DNA of 64,000 bases from Dreissena polymorpha (taxonomy: Eukaryota; Mollusca; Bivalvia; Myida; Dreissenidae). The stretch is taken from positions 121,295,049-121,359,048 of the forward strand of contig NC_068359.1 of NCBI RefSeq assembly GCF_020536995.1, read 5' to 3'. Below the pieces are notes generated by a model, which worked only from the letters and a program-made list of their open reading frames with translations, searched no databases and was not told where the DNA came from. A program made the translations under genes and the position numbers. Positions 22,088-29,359 of the stretch are shown here, piece by piece (position 1 is the first letter of the stretch; every line of letters begins with the position of its first letter).

Positions 22088-22504
22088 TCAACAAACATGT
22101 TTACAATAATGTACAAATGCATTCCATTTACCAGGTTGTTTTTCAACCCAGTCATTTAGTCTATACTTTCGAAAAACGTCTTGAATCTTGACCAGGTGGT
22201 AGAAGCCTTCAAGGTTGTATTTCGATCGTTCATGCACGACGGCAACAAACAAAACAAATGCAGTCACAAACACATCCCAGCTCAAACCACTGTTCAGCTT
22301 TTGTTCAAGCAATTCGGCGAAATAGTCTTCATCAAAACAAGCTATGGTCAGTTCATCTTTTGTAAGAACATGCATCGTAACAGTGCTATTTACAAGCAAA
22401 ATCACACATTCGACGATGTCACAAAGAGTGTCATTTGAGTCCTCAAACTGCTTGCATTCCAAGTAATTTGCTACCATCGCAGCCACAAACTCACAGCTGA
22501 ACAT
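22088..22504 (-). CDS. Bcl-2-like protein, 138 aa
   Basis: Two Bcl-2 homology regions can be read. A BH1-like segment (about 75-95) has the pattern L-x2-G-L-S-W-D-V-F followed by a hydrophobic helix (central hairpin). A BH2-like segment near the C-terminus reads WVEKQPGKWNAFV, matching the family's W-I-x3-G-G-W-x-A-F-V. The N-terminal helices are compatible with the all-helical Bcl-2 fold, and the length matches viral Bcl-2 proteins. There is no clear C-terminal membrane anchor. Viral Bcl-2 proteins bind BH3 ligands and block mitochondrial death; that activity is inferred. A TATA box on the minus strand (22543-22549) lies 39 bases upstream, and the stop TGA overlaps AATAAA. A convergent alternative (an unrelated helical protein) is possible but the BH2 match is strong. 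Confidence 0.72.
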   Translation of the reverse strand: MFSCEFVAAMVANYLECKQFEDSNDTLCDIVECVILLVNSTVTMHVLTKDELTIACFDEDYFAELLEQKLNSGLSWDVFVTAFVLFVAVVHERSKYNLEGFYHLVKIQDVFRKYRLNDWVEKQPGKWNAFVHYCKHVC

Positions 22505-22542
22505 TTTTTACGTTATGACAACTACTGACTTTGCGTGAATGG

Positions 22543-22549
22543 TTTTATA
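22543..22549 (-). promoter_or_regulatory. TATA box of the Bcl-2-like gene
   Basis: TATAAAA on the minus strand, 39 bases before the ATG at 22504. It sits immediately before the 3' end of the next upstream gene (stop at 22556). Confidence 0.65.
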
Positions 22550-22555
22550 CTCGAG

Positions 22556-23599
22556 TTAGGCGCTTGTTATTTGAACTGTTGTAGTAGTTTGTAAACGTCT
22601 AGATTGAAATCCTTGCAACACATACGCAATAACTATAACTATAACCAAAGAAACAACCACAAATGTTAGTGCAATAAATAAGACCCAAAAGCTGTTTATT
22701 TTGGAATCATCGTCATTCGGTGAATCCAGTCCCATACCAGGAATTCTAATCTGACACAGAGTTCGTTTTGTTGTACAATCTTCATACGAAATAGATTTTT
22801 CATTCACGTCGATATACAAGCACGTATTGTTCTCATCATATGACACTCGCGAATAGACTATCGCGTAATCGTTTAATTCGAGCGTTTCGTTCAGACTGTC
22901 AATTTTGAACATCAAATTTTGAGATATTGCATTCACCTTCGGGTCGTGCGTTCTGTTAATCAGATAGTCAAAAGCGTTTTGCAACTCTTCTTCTGTTTGC
23001 AGCACTGCTGGTAAGCACTGGCCATCTTCATTCACCACGAAACAAGTTTTAGGTGATGTGATCGACGCTGCTGCGTTTTCGTCAAATGAACATGTCTTGT
23101 ACGCACGCGGATTGAAAGGTGACACAGTCACAAACTCTCCTCGATCCGCTTTTAACAGCGCTACGTTAGCCGTTTCGCATGAAATGCCCAAATATTTTCG
23201 TTTGAACAAATGAACGCATTGAGCAGGCCTATCTTTGTTGTTGAACAGCGCTATCTTGATAGAACCTTGAATGTTGTTCAAAATAAATTCGTTGCTTACT
23301 TGAGTGAAAACCGTTTTTAGATGAATGTTTTTTTGTCCAAAAATGACCACATCGTATGCATTATAGTCGGTACTGTTTACAGTTTTACGTACATTGACGT
23401 GCGTTGAAAACTGGTTTCCAACTTTGAACTGTTGCTCAATACTGATAAAGTAGCAAGATCCATCATATATTTTACCAATACTTTTAGTCGGATCACACAC
23501 ATTGCAATAACAGTTTTGTAAACCGTAAGAAGAAACGCTTTGAACTGTTGTGTCTGCGCGGACAACAATGAAAAAACACAAAATGATAAACGCCCGCAT
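22556..23599 (-). CDS. Type I membrane glycoprotein, 347 aa, paralogue of the large glycoprotein
   Basis: A cleavable-looking signal peptide (FIILCFFIVVRA) is followed by an ectodomain with the YGLQNCYC...IGK...CYFI module, several Cys pairs and NxS/T sites, then a membrane helix (about 303-330) and a short Thr-rich tail. The ectodomain aligns along its length with the C-terminal ectodomain of the 754-aa protein, so the two are products of duplication. The first coding bases and 5' flank are nearly identical to those of the 97-aa gene at 23668-23961. TATAAAA on the minus strand at 23648-23654 is the likely promoter. Surface or envelope role is inferred. Confidence 0.75.
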   Translation of the reverse strand: MRAFIILCFFIVVRADTTVQSVSSYGLQNCYCNVCDPTKSIGKIYDGSCYFISIEQQFKVGNQFSTHVNVRKTVNSTDYNAYDVVIFGQKNIHLKTVFTQVSNEFILNNIQGSIKIALFNNKDRPAQCVHLFKRKYLGISCETANVALLKADRGEFVTVSPFNPRAYKTCSFDENAAASITSPKTCFVVNEDGQCLPAVLQTEEELQNAFDYLINRTHDPKVNAISQNLMFKIDSLNETLELNDYAIVYSRVSYDENNTCLYIDVNEKSISYEDCTTKRTLCQIRIPGMGLDSPNDDDSKINSFWVLFIALTFVVVSLVIVIVIAYVLQGFQSRRLQTTTTVQITSA

Positions 23600-23647
23600 G
23601 CTTGGCTCAGAACATCAAGAATGACAAGATTCGTTTGTTTAAGTGTG

Positions 23648-23654
23648 TTTTATA
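23648..23654 (-). promoter_or_regulatory. TATA box in duplicated promoter, copy 1
   Basis: TATAAAA on the minus strand, 49 bases before the ATG at 23599. The same promoter sequence recurs before the ATG at 23961. Confidence 0.65.
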
Positions 23655-23667
23655 TTTATTTTAGTTC

Positions 23668-23961
23668 TTATGATCTTTTTATTACGTACGACATAAATCC
23701 TATTATTCCAAAAACGATTGCAAACACGACTAGAATGCAAAACACAACGTCGACAGATCCTTTTTCGCCATGTTCGTTAGCCTTTGTGGTTGTTGAGCCA
23801 TTGGTGGTGATATTACCACTCGTTATGTTATCGATTTCACTGTAGTTCTGTTGTGTGCTAGTTTTGTTTGCAACTCTCGATGTGGTTGTTGAAGAAACAC
23901 TTTGAACTGTTGTGTCTGCGCGGACAACAATGAAAAAACACAAAATGATAAACGACCGCAT
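23668..23961 (-). CDS. Small Thr/Ser-rich type I membrane protein, 97 aa, chimeric paralogue
   Basis: It has a signal peptide (FIILCFFIVVRA), a short Thr/Ser/Asn-rich stalk with several NxT sites and a membrane helix (about 73-92). The first 24 residues are almost identical to the start of the 347-aa glycoprotein. The stalk and membrane segment match the C-terminal part of the 305-aa protein at 24018-24935 instead. The gene therefore looks like a join of the 5' part of one neighbour and the 3' part of the other, within a tandem duplication of about 360 bases. It would display a short mucin-like stalk at the surface. Confidence 0.65.
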   Translation of the reverse strand: MRSFIILCFFIVVRADTTVQSVSSTTTSRVANKTSTQQNYSEIDNITSGNITTNGSTTTKANEHGEKGSVDVVFCILVVFAIVFGIIGFMSYVIKRS

Positions 23962-24008
23962 GGTTGGCTTAGAACATCAAGAATGACAAGATCCGTTTGT
24001 ATAAGTGT

Positions 24009-24015
24009 GTTTTAT
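24009..24015 (-). promoter_or_regulatory. TATA box in duplicated promoter, copy 2
   Basis: TATAAAA on the minus strand, 48 bases before the ATG at 23961. It is embedded in sequence repeated at 23640-23660 and overlaps the 3' end of the 305-aa gene. Confidence 0.65.
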
Positions 24016-24017
24016 AT

Positions 24018-24935
24018 TTATTTTAGTTCCTGTGTTTTTTTTATAACGTTATACACAAATCCTATTAGTCCAAGAACGATTGCAAACACGGCTAGAATGC
24101 AAAACACAACTTCGATTATAACAAGGACAGATCCTGTTTCGCTATTTTCGTTAGCCTTTGTGGTTGTTGAGCCATTATTTGTGATATTACCACTCGTTAT
24201 GTTATGGATTTCACTGTAGTTTTGTTGTGTGCTAGTTTCGTTTGCAACTATCGATGTGCCAAGATCGCTATTTTCTTCAACCTTTGAGGTTGTTGAACCA
24301 TCGCTAAGGGCATTGACAACTGATGTGTTATGTTTTTTACTTAATGTTTTAGTGGTATTTTCGTGTGCAACTCTCAGTGTTGCTTGCGTGCTTTTTTTGT
24401 TAACCTTTGTGGTTGTCCAACCATTGTTAGGGATAAAAGCAAGCGTTGTGTTTTCCATTTCGCTGTTTGTGTGTGTGTCAATTTCGTTTGAAACTGTCGA
24501 TGTGACGAAATTATTATCGCTACTGCGTTTTTCGATGTCTGCAACATGATTAGATGTATTGTCTGGTACCAAGAATCGCCATAGAGAATCAGTAGCTAGC
24601 ATCCTACCTATATTCGGGGTCAAAATCAAAAAGAGTGTGCCTTTGATTTGGAAACAAAACCTGTCCCTGTGATTATCAATGGTCAAATAATTGTCTTTCA
24701 CGCCCAAATTTTGATTTATGACTTTTCGTATGGCCTCGAGAATATCATATTGCGTTGTGTACATTCTCTCAGGAATATATACAATTTTGCGTAACTTGTC
24801 TAGCTCATCATCATAGGAAACGATTGAGAATGCACCATTGTATATACCCAGATCGCGCTCTGGCGATTTCTTGAAGCAGTTATCGTTACAGCTACATAGA
24901 GACACAAACAAGACAAATAGTATGAAGCGCAACAT
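24018..24935 (-). CDS. Mucin-like type I membrane glycoprotein, 305 aa
   Basis: A signal peptide (LRFILFVLFVSLCSC) is followed by a globular N-terminal domain of about 100 residues with Cys pairs. A Thr/Ser/Asn-rich stalk then shows four loosely repeated units (NNGSTTTK, DGSTTSK, NNGWTTTK and similar) dense in N-glycosylation sites. It ends in a membrane helix (about 273-295) and a short basic tail. The stop TAA sits inside AAAATAAATA, so the polyadenylation signal overlaps it. The stalk repeats and membrane part are shared with the 97-aa gene next door. The TATA element is at 24979-24985. Surface display is inferred; the N-terminal domain has no recognised family. Confidence 0.75.
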   Translation of the reverse strand: MLRFILFVLFVSLCSCNDNCFKKSPERDLGIYNGAFSIVSYDDELDKLRKIVYIPERMYTTQYDILEAIRKVINQNLGVKDNYLTIDNHRDRFCFQIKGTLFLILTPNIGRMLATDSLWRFLVPDNTSNHVADIEKRSSDNNFVTSTVSNEIDTHTNSEMENTTLAFIPNNGWTTTKVNKKSTQATLRVAHENTTKTLSKKHNTSVVNALSDGSTTSKVEENSDLGTSIVANETSTQQNYSEIHNITSGNITNNGSTTTKANENSETGSVLVIIEVVFCILAVFAIVLGLIGFVYNVIKKTQELK

Positions 24936-24978
24936 AGCTGGTTTTTATTTCATTCATCTAACAAAACACATGTAGTAG

Positions 24979-24985
24979 CTATATA
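24979..24985 (-). promoter_or_regulatory. TATA box of the mucin-like glycoprotein gene
   Basis: TATATAG on the minus strand, 44 bases before the ATG at 24935. Confidence 0.55.
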
Positions 24986-25008
24986 ACAAAAAATTTGCAC
25001 ACAACAGA

Positions 25009-26316
25009 CTACAACACAAAATCTGCAGGAATGTACAAAACGAGGCCGTTTGTCAGCAATTCCTTCGACACACAAAATGCGACAAAGTTCGGTGGGATGT
25101 GAATGTTGGGAATGCATGTTCTAACCGCTTGAGAGAGCATATCTTCGTGTTCTTCGTTTTGACACTGATTGATGAAGTAAACTTTACATGGGTCTTCTTC
25201 GGGCAACATATCGCTTACGGGCATCGGGTTTTCTTGTACCTCTTGTTCTGGGGTGAACGTTTCCACGATTTCTTCTTTCACGACTGCCAAATCGACCGGC
25301 ATACTGATTATCTCGTTTTGCTCCGAACACGCCTTCTTATCAGAACAAGGCAAGTCATTCCATGTTTGTTCTTGTGTTTTGCAAAGCATCTTTTTGGGGA
25401 GACTGGACTGATCCTTTGAATGTTCAGCAAATTTGCGTTTACGATTAGGAATAGCATTGGTTAGTCTTCCCTTTCCCCCATCAATCAGCTCCGTTTCAAT
25501 TTGAAGACTCTTCCAATGCTTTATGTACAAAGGATGCATCACAAACAAAACCTCTAACGCCTGACACAAATTTGTATTTGGATATCCATATTTTGGTTGC
25601 AGTGAGTATACGTTAGCATTCATCTCTCTCATTTCGATGCCAGTTTGCAACGCTTCGTATATTTCACCACAGCTTCTCACAATTTTCAGACCTATTGTGA
25701 GCTCTTTCTGTGTACTGACAAGCTGAAAGTTTTTACTCGGTAGCACTCCTTTTTTCACCAATATTTCCACGATATCATTTTCCGAACAATCGAGTAATGT
25801 CATGACTGCTCGAAAGTAGGTGTTCAGCTTCAATCGTATCTGTGTCCTTTCCAAAGATAGGCAAGTGGATTTCACCGAATAGACTTTGCTAAACTCCTCG
25901 ATTCCGTGCAACTCCAACACTGGTATTATGCATATCGGCAGTCTGTAGTTTAACGTGGGATTCGACTGCATGTATCTACCCTTCTTTATGCGCTCGGTTA
26001 GAGTTGCGAAATGTTCTGGTACTAATGTTTTCAATATTTTGAAGTAGCACATATCAATCTTTTCATCGGCAACAGAAAACATCAAGTCAACATATCGTTC
26101 AAACGCAGCTAGTGTCGGTTCATCGAGAAACACATGGTCCAGCGTTGGCTTGTAGTTCAAGTAGTCATACGGACTGTTAGTTATAGACGTAAAACGCAGT
26201 CCCTCGACATCTGTGAAAGGACATGTAACGCTGAACATGTACTTCTTTTGGTGACCATTCGCATTGAAATTTCTTTTCTCACGAATGAATTTTTCGCACA
26301 ATGTTTGGACCGACAT
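25009..26316 (-). CDS. Uncharacterised 435-aa protein with NLS-like segment
   Basis: No domain is recognised. The first 280 residues look globular and helical with scattered Cys. A basic patch around 290 (NRKRKF) could be a nuclear localisation signal. An acidic, Glu/Pro-rich linker (about 345-390) follows, then a small hydrophobic C-terminal module. The ATG at 26316 was chosen because a TATA box lies 55 bases upstream at 26371-26378; the frame extends further only to a GTG. It is head-to-head with the 244-aa gene, sharing the same TATA element. Confidence 0.7.
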   Translation of the reverse strand: MSVQTLCEKFIREKRNFNANGHQKKYMFSVTCPFTDVEGLRFTSITNSPYDYLNYKPTLDHVFLDEPTLAAFERYVDLMFSVADEKIDMCYFKILKTLVPEHFATLTERIKKGRYMQSNPTLNYRLPICIIPVLELHGIEEFSKVYSVKSTCLSLERTQIRLKLNTYFRAVMTLLDCSENDIVEILVKKGVLPSKNFQLVSTQKELTIGLKIVRSCGEIYEALQTGIEMREMNANVYSLQPKYGYPNTNLCQALEVLFVMHPLYIKHWKSLQIETELIDGGKGRLTNAIPNRKRKFAEHSKDQSSLPKKMLCKTQEQTWNDLPCSDKKACSEQNEIISMPVDLAVVKEEIVETFTPEQEVQENPMPVSDMLPEEDPCKVYFINQCQNEEHEDMLSQAVRTCIPNIHIPPNFVAFCVSKELLTNGLVLYIPADFVL

Positions 26317-26370
26317 ATTGTCGCTTCTGTTGTCAGATTGTAAATGAGACACATTCAGTTTTTGTTGCAG

Positions 26371-26378
26371 TATTTATA
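26371..26378. promoter_or_regulatory. Shared bidirectional TATA (TATTTATA/TATAAATA)
   Basis: On the minus strand TATAAATA lies 55 bases before the ATG at 26316. On the plus strand TATTTATA lies 62 bases before the ATG at 26440. No other TATA lies between the two divergent genes. Confidence 0.55.
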
Positions 26379-26439
26379 CAAGTCGTCGTATTACAAATTC
26401 CATGATAAAAACCTAAATTGTTGAATTTGAATAACAGAA

Positions 26440-27174
26440 ATGGCTCGTTGCAGCGAAAGGAAAGGCGAAAGCAAATTGAATACACTCATCAAAGCAAACC
26501 AACCCGAGTTGCTAGCTACACACATTAATCAAAACTTTGGTTTCGATTCATCGTGTTACATTGTTATCAAAGAAAAACATGTTTTGCCTGTTGATTTCAC
26601 ACAAACAGACCTAGAACAAGTTGTCATTCATATATCTAAACCTGAATACATACAGTTTGTGAAGCTCAGGTTTAGTGGTTCTCAAAGCAATGGGTCTGAT
26701 TTTCTGCTTTGCGAACAAACCGATTACGAAGATAACTACGGCAATGAGGTTCATCAGTGTCACCTTTATTTTTCAAGAACATGTACCAAAGATATGGCAG
26801 CTACGAGCTATTACTTGACACAAGCCTTAAGTATGATTGGAGTACTAACATTTTCAAAGAATACGCATGACAAACTGGCTTCGTGTCTAATCAAACGTTA
26901 TGGTCAAACACTCGTACCCAAATGCACTACTGATTTTTGGAACAAACAACTTGACTCATTTCGCATGAGAAGCATTCTTGAGGTCTCGCAGCAAGATGAC
27001 TCAGCGACACTTCGTGAGGAAATTGAGCGTTTGATGCAATCAAAGTACAACTTCGTTTCTTGTGAATACAATACGGCCAACAAAAACCTAAATATTCTGT
27101 ATACTGAAACAAGTAACAACAGCTTTGGGTTAGTGGTTGTCAAAGAGTCGCTGCAAATAAAAGGCGCTACATGA
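26440..27174 (+). CDS. Uncharacterised 244-aa protein
   Basis: It is a mixed alpha/beta-looking protein with seven or more Cys residues, no signal peptide and no membrane helix. No family is recognised. It is divergent from the 435-aa gene and followed within 45 bases by the spliced 81-aa gene. Confidence 0.65.
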   Translation: MARCSERKGESKLNTLIKANQPELLATHINQNFGFDSSCYIVIKEKHVLPVDFTQTDLEQVVIHISKPEYIQFVKLRFSGSQSNGSDFLLCEQTDYEDNYGNEVHQCHLYFSRTCTKDMAATSYYLTQALSMIGVLTFSKNTHDKLASCLIKRYGQTLVPKCTTDFWNKQLDSFRMRSILEVSQQDDSATLREEIERLMQSKYNFVSCEYNTANKNLNILYTETSNNSFGLVVVKESLQIKGAT

Positions 27175-27218
27175 CTGGTAGATCAAATCATTCTTGATCT
27201 AACCTTCAAAGCGATAAC

Positions 27219-27553
27219 ATGTCTGTGCCAGCAACTACATTCCGGGTTCCAAAAACTGAGGACTGGGATATGGAGATTAGGCTGTCTGAGATAAAAAGTA
27301 TGTTGTTAAGAATTTCATATGTTAGTGTTGGAGGTTTGATTGTAAACGTTGAATGCTGTAACTAACTTTTGCTTGTTCTGTTTCAGAAACCGTCACTCCA
27401 AAAACTGAGGACTGGGATGCCGAAATTGCGGTGGCGAAACGTCCGACTTTCAACATCAGCGTGGGCAAAATGACGCAGAGACAAATTAACAGACTAAACC
27501 GATGCTGGACCTGTCGCTGCGTGCCTGTCAATTGTACATGTTCAAAGTATTGA
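27219..27553 (+). CDS. Small spliced gene, 81 aa, with duplicated motif and Cys-rich tail
   Basis: Exon 1 (27219-27297) and exon 2 (27387-27553) are separated by an 89-base intron with a GTATGT donor and a TCTGTTTCAG acceptor. Joining them gives 81 codons plus a stop. Each exon carries one copy of PKTEDWD.EI, so the splice places two copies about 16 residues apart. The C-terminus is Cys-rich (CWTCRCVPVNCTC), a probable metal-binding knot. Without splicing, exon 1 runs to a different stop at 27364 with no second motif. The repeated motif in one frame across the junction is the main support. The stop TGA overlaps AATAAA. No family recognised. Confidence 0.7.
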
Positions 27554-27604
27554 ATAAAATTGTTGAAACGTTCACAGGTGTTTGTTTGTTTTGTAGAAAA
27601 ATGT

Positions 27605-27610
27605 TATATA
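27605..27610 (+). promoter_or_regulatory. TATA box (TATATA)
   Basis: It lies about 36 bases before the ATG at 27646. Confidence 0.5.
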
Positions 27611-27645
27611 GCAGTAATTTGACTTAGTACACTTCACACAAAACA

Positions 27646-27975
27646 ATGCTAGCCGTCGAACTCAAAGATTTAGGTTTTTTTCGACACATGTTACGTTTAA
27701 ACCTCGAACAGTGGAATAAAGCAGTCGAAATGTATATCACGGATCTCTATCCAGATGCTAAGTTTACATTTTCGCAGCGAGATCAATGTTGGAAAGTGAC
27801 GAATACAGAAATTGTTTACTATGTTGATATTGAGGTTATTCTGATCAATCCGAAATATGATTTGTGCTGGACACACCAAGATCCCACAAAACGACTTCAA
27901 ACCATAAATGGGATTTTGTTGAGCTCAAAAGCCAAGAGAACAAAACTCGTAACGTTTGACCAAGAGTATTTTTGA
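27646..27975 (+). CDS. Uncharacterised 109-aa protein
   Basis: A compact protein with a helical N-terminus and a beta-rich middle (KVTNTEIVYYVDIEVILI). No known motif. It lies between the spliced gene and the small BIR gene, whose promoter overlaps its last codons. Confidence 0.55.
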   Translation: MLAVELKDLGFFRHMLRLNLEQWNKAVEMYITDLYPDAKFTFSQRDQCWKVTNTEIVYYVDIEVILINPKYDLCWTHQDPTKRLQTINGILLSSKAKRTKLVTFDQEYF

Positions 27976-27986
27976 GACAAAAAATG

Positions 27987-27992
27987 TATAAA
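27987..27992 (+). promoter_or_regulatory. TATA box of the small BIR gene
   Basis: TATAAA lies 49 bases before the ATG at 28041. It makes an upstream ATG at 27984 an unlikely start. Confidence 0.6.
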
Positions 27993-28040
27993 GATGTTGA
28001 AATAACCAATTGCATGTGTAATATAATATCATATCATATC

Positions 28041-28340
28041 ATGGATGATACCGACGCTTTCTGCACGTATCAAACAAGTATGTACATGGAAAACTATATC
28101 GATAGACTGAAAACGTTTGAGCATTGGTCTCCCCAAATACAGCCAAACAAATACCAGCTTGCTTCGTGCGGGTTGTACTACTTGGGACAACACGATCGTT
28201 GCAAATGTTTTCGTTGTGGCATTGTGTTGTATCATTGGAAATCCACAGACGATGCTTTCTTGGAACACCATAAACATTCACCGAATTGCCAGTTTTTGCG
28301 AATGGTGGGTCCAGGAACAAGACTGTTGATAAACACATGA
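28041..28340 (+). CDS. Single-BIR (survivin-like/IAP-like) protein, 99 aa
   Basis: Almost the whole protein is one BIR domain: RLKTFEHW, then LASCGLYYLG and the zinc ligands in exact family spacing, C-x2-C (CFRC)-x16-H-x6-C, with the conserved Trp (YHW) and Gly. There is no RING or CARD, so it is a bare BIR as in several viral IAPs. Known BIR proteins bind caspases or IAP antagonists or, as with survivin, mitotic complexes; which applies here is unknown. AATAAA at about 28365 ends the transcript. With the 13369 gene this gives two BIR proteins in one island. Confidence 0.85.
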   Translation: MDDTDAFCTYQTSMYMENYIDRLKTFEHWSPQIQPNKYQLASCGLYYLGQHDRCKCFRCGIVLYHWKSTDDAFLEHHKHSPNCQFLRMVGPGTRLLINT

Positions 28341-28375
28341 GTATGTTTTGTATAATTGTGTTGTTAATAAATATC

Positions 28376-28453
28376 ATGAACCGTTCAATTCGTTTTGTTC
28401 TTATTCTTGTAGTAACATATACTTATTCATGCAACTACCAAACGCAAAGTTGA
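28376..28453 (+). CDS. Possible signal-peptide micro-frame, 25 aa
   Basis: Twenty-five codons read as a basic start, a hydrophobic core (FVLILVVTYTY) and a Cys, like a signal peptide. It may be a very small secreted peptide, the first exon of a spliced gene not resolved here, or chance. Confidence 0.25.
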   Translation: MNRSIRFVLILVVTYTYSCNYQTQS

Positions 28454-28711
28454 AAAACAAGTACTATTGTGTGCACGAATGTTTGATTTCGCTATTGCGT
28501 TAGTTATTGATATAACCCAGTGTCGTATGTTTTCTCAAACTATATTATCCAACTCTAATCAAAGCAAATACAAACAACTATGTATATGTAGTTTCAAACG
28601 ATTTTATTCTGCAACAATCAATATTTCAAACATTCAATCTTTCGCAACAACAACGTACAATAGTTTACATAGTCCACTAGATCAGCCCACATAGTCCACT
28701 CGATCAGTCCA

Positions 28712-29068
28712 TCACAGATGCAAAAGCCTCGCTCCTCTGTTTTGACCGTAGCCCTGAATTTCGCCACACCATTCGCAGCGATCGTCGATCCGCGTACATG
28801 ACACACAGCTGAGGGCCTCGCATCTACGGCAAAAGTTCACCATCGAAAAAAAGTTTTTGCACCTATGACACACAATCACTAACGTAGTGTCATAAACAGT
28901 TGGCAGCATTTCGCCCATGCTCTTAATCCATCTGTCACAAGCTGCTTTGTTGTTTCCAGCTAACGACTCATTCTCACGATGCTTATTCTGCCTCTCTAAC
29001 CATGCCTGGAAACTGCCACTTTTCTCCACACTTGACATCCATTGCTCGCAAGCTTTTCTGTTACTCAT
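28712..29068 (-). CDS. Zinc-binding Cys-cluster protein, 118 aa
   Basis: The C-terminal half has four CxxC knuckles in series (CHRC, CRRC, CVSC, CEWC), spaced like a double zinc ribbon or treble clef. The N-terminal half holds two loose copies of a helical unit, NRKACEQWMSS and NKAACDRWIKS, about 38 residues apart. No family is recognised. TATAAAA on the minus strand at 29129-29135 is the likely promoter. Confidence 0.65.
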   Translation of the reverse strand: MSNRKACEQWMSSVEKSGSFQAWLERQNKHRENESLAGNNKAACDRWIKSMGEMLPTVYDTTLVIVCHRCKNFFSMVNFCRRCEALSCVSCTRIDDRCEWCGEIQGYGQNRGARLLHL

Positions 29069-29128
29069 TATGCGTGTTGTTCGTTCAGTTTCAAAAATCG
29101 AAATGATTCAAACACGATCAATTCGCCC

Positions 29129-29135
29129 TTTTATA
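29129..29135 (-). promoter_or_regulatory. TATA box of the Cys-cluster gene
   Basis: TATAAAA on the minus strand, 61 bases before the ATG at 29068. Confidence 0.6.
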
Positions 29136-29173
29136 GTATGCCGTTATTCAACTCAACAGCATAAAAACTCGAA

Positions 29174-29359
29174 ATGCATGTCCCTTTCCCAACACATGAA
29201 ATTTCACAAAGTCGACAAAAGCCCCAATTGTATGTAAACAAAGTGTTTTATGTTTTCATCGACGAGTATTTTTATCAACAAGCCGAATTTTGCGGAATAT
29301 GCGGTGTCATTAGTTCTAGAAAAGATAGTTTTAATTCATGCTTGACAAAAAGTTTGTAG
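29174..29359 (+). CDS. Doubtful 61-aa frame with FCGICG
   Basis: It is a short frame starting 39 bases after a TATA-like stretch and containing FCGICG. It could be a small gene divergent from the Cys-cluster gene, or chance. Low support. Confidence 0.25.
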   Translation: MHVPFPTHEISQSRQKPQLYVNKVFYVFIDEYFYQQAEFCGICGVISSRKDSFNSCLTKSL

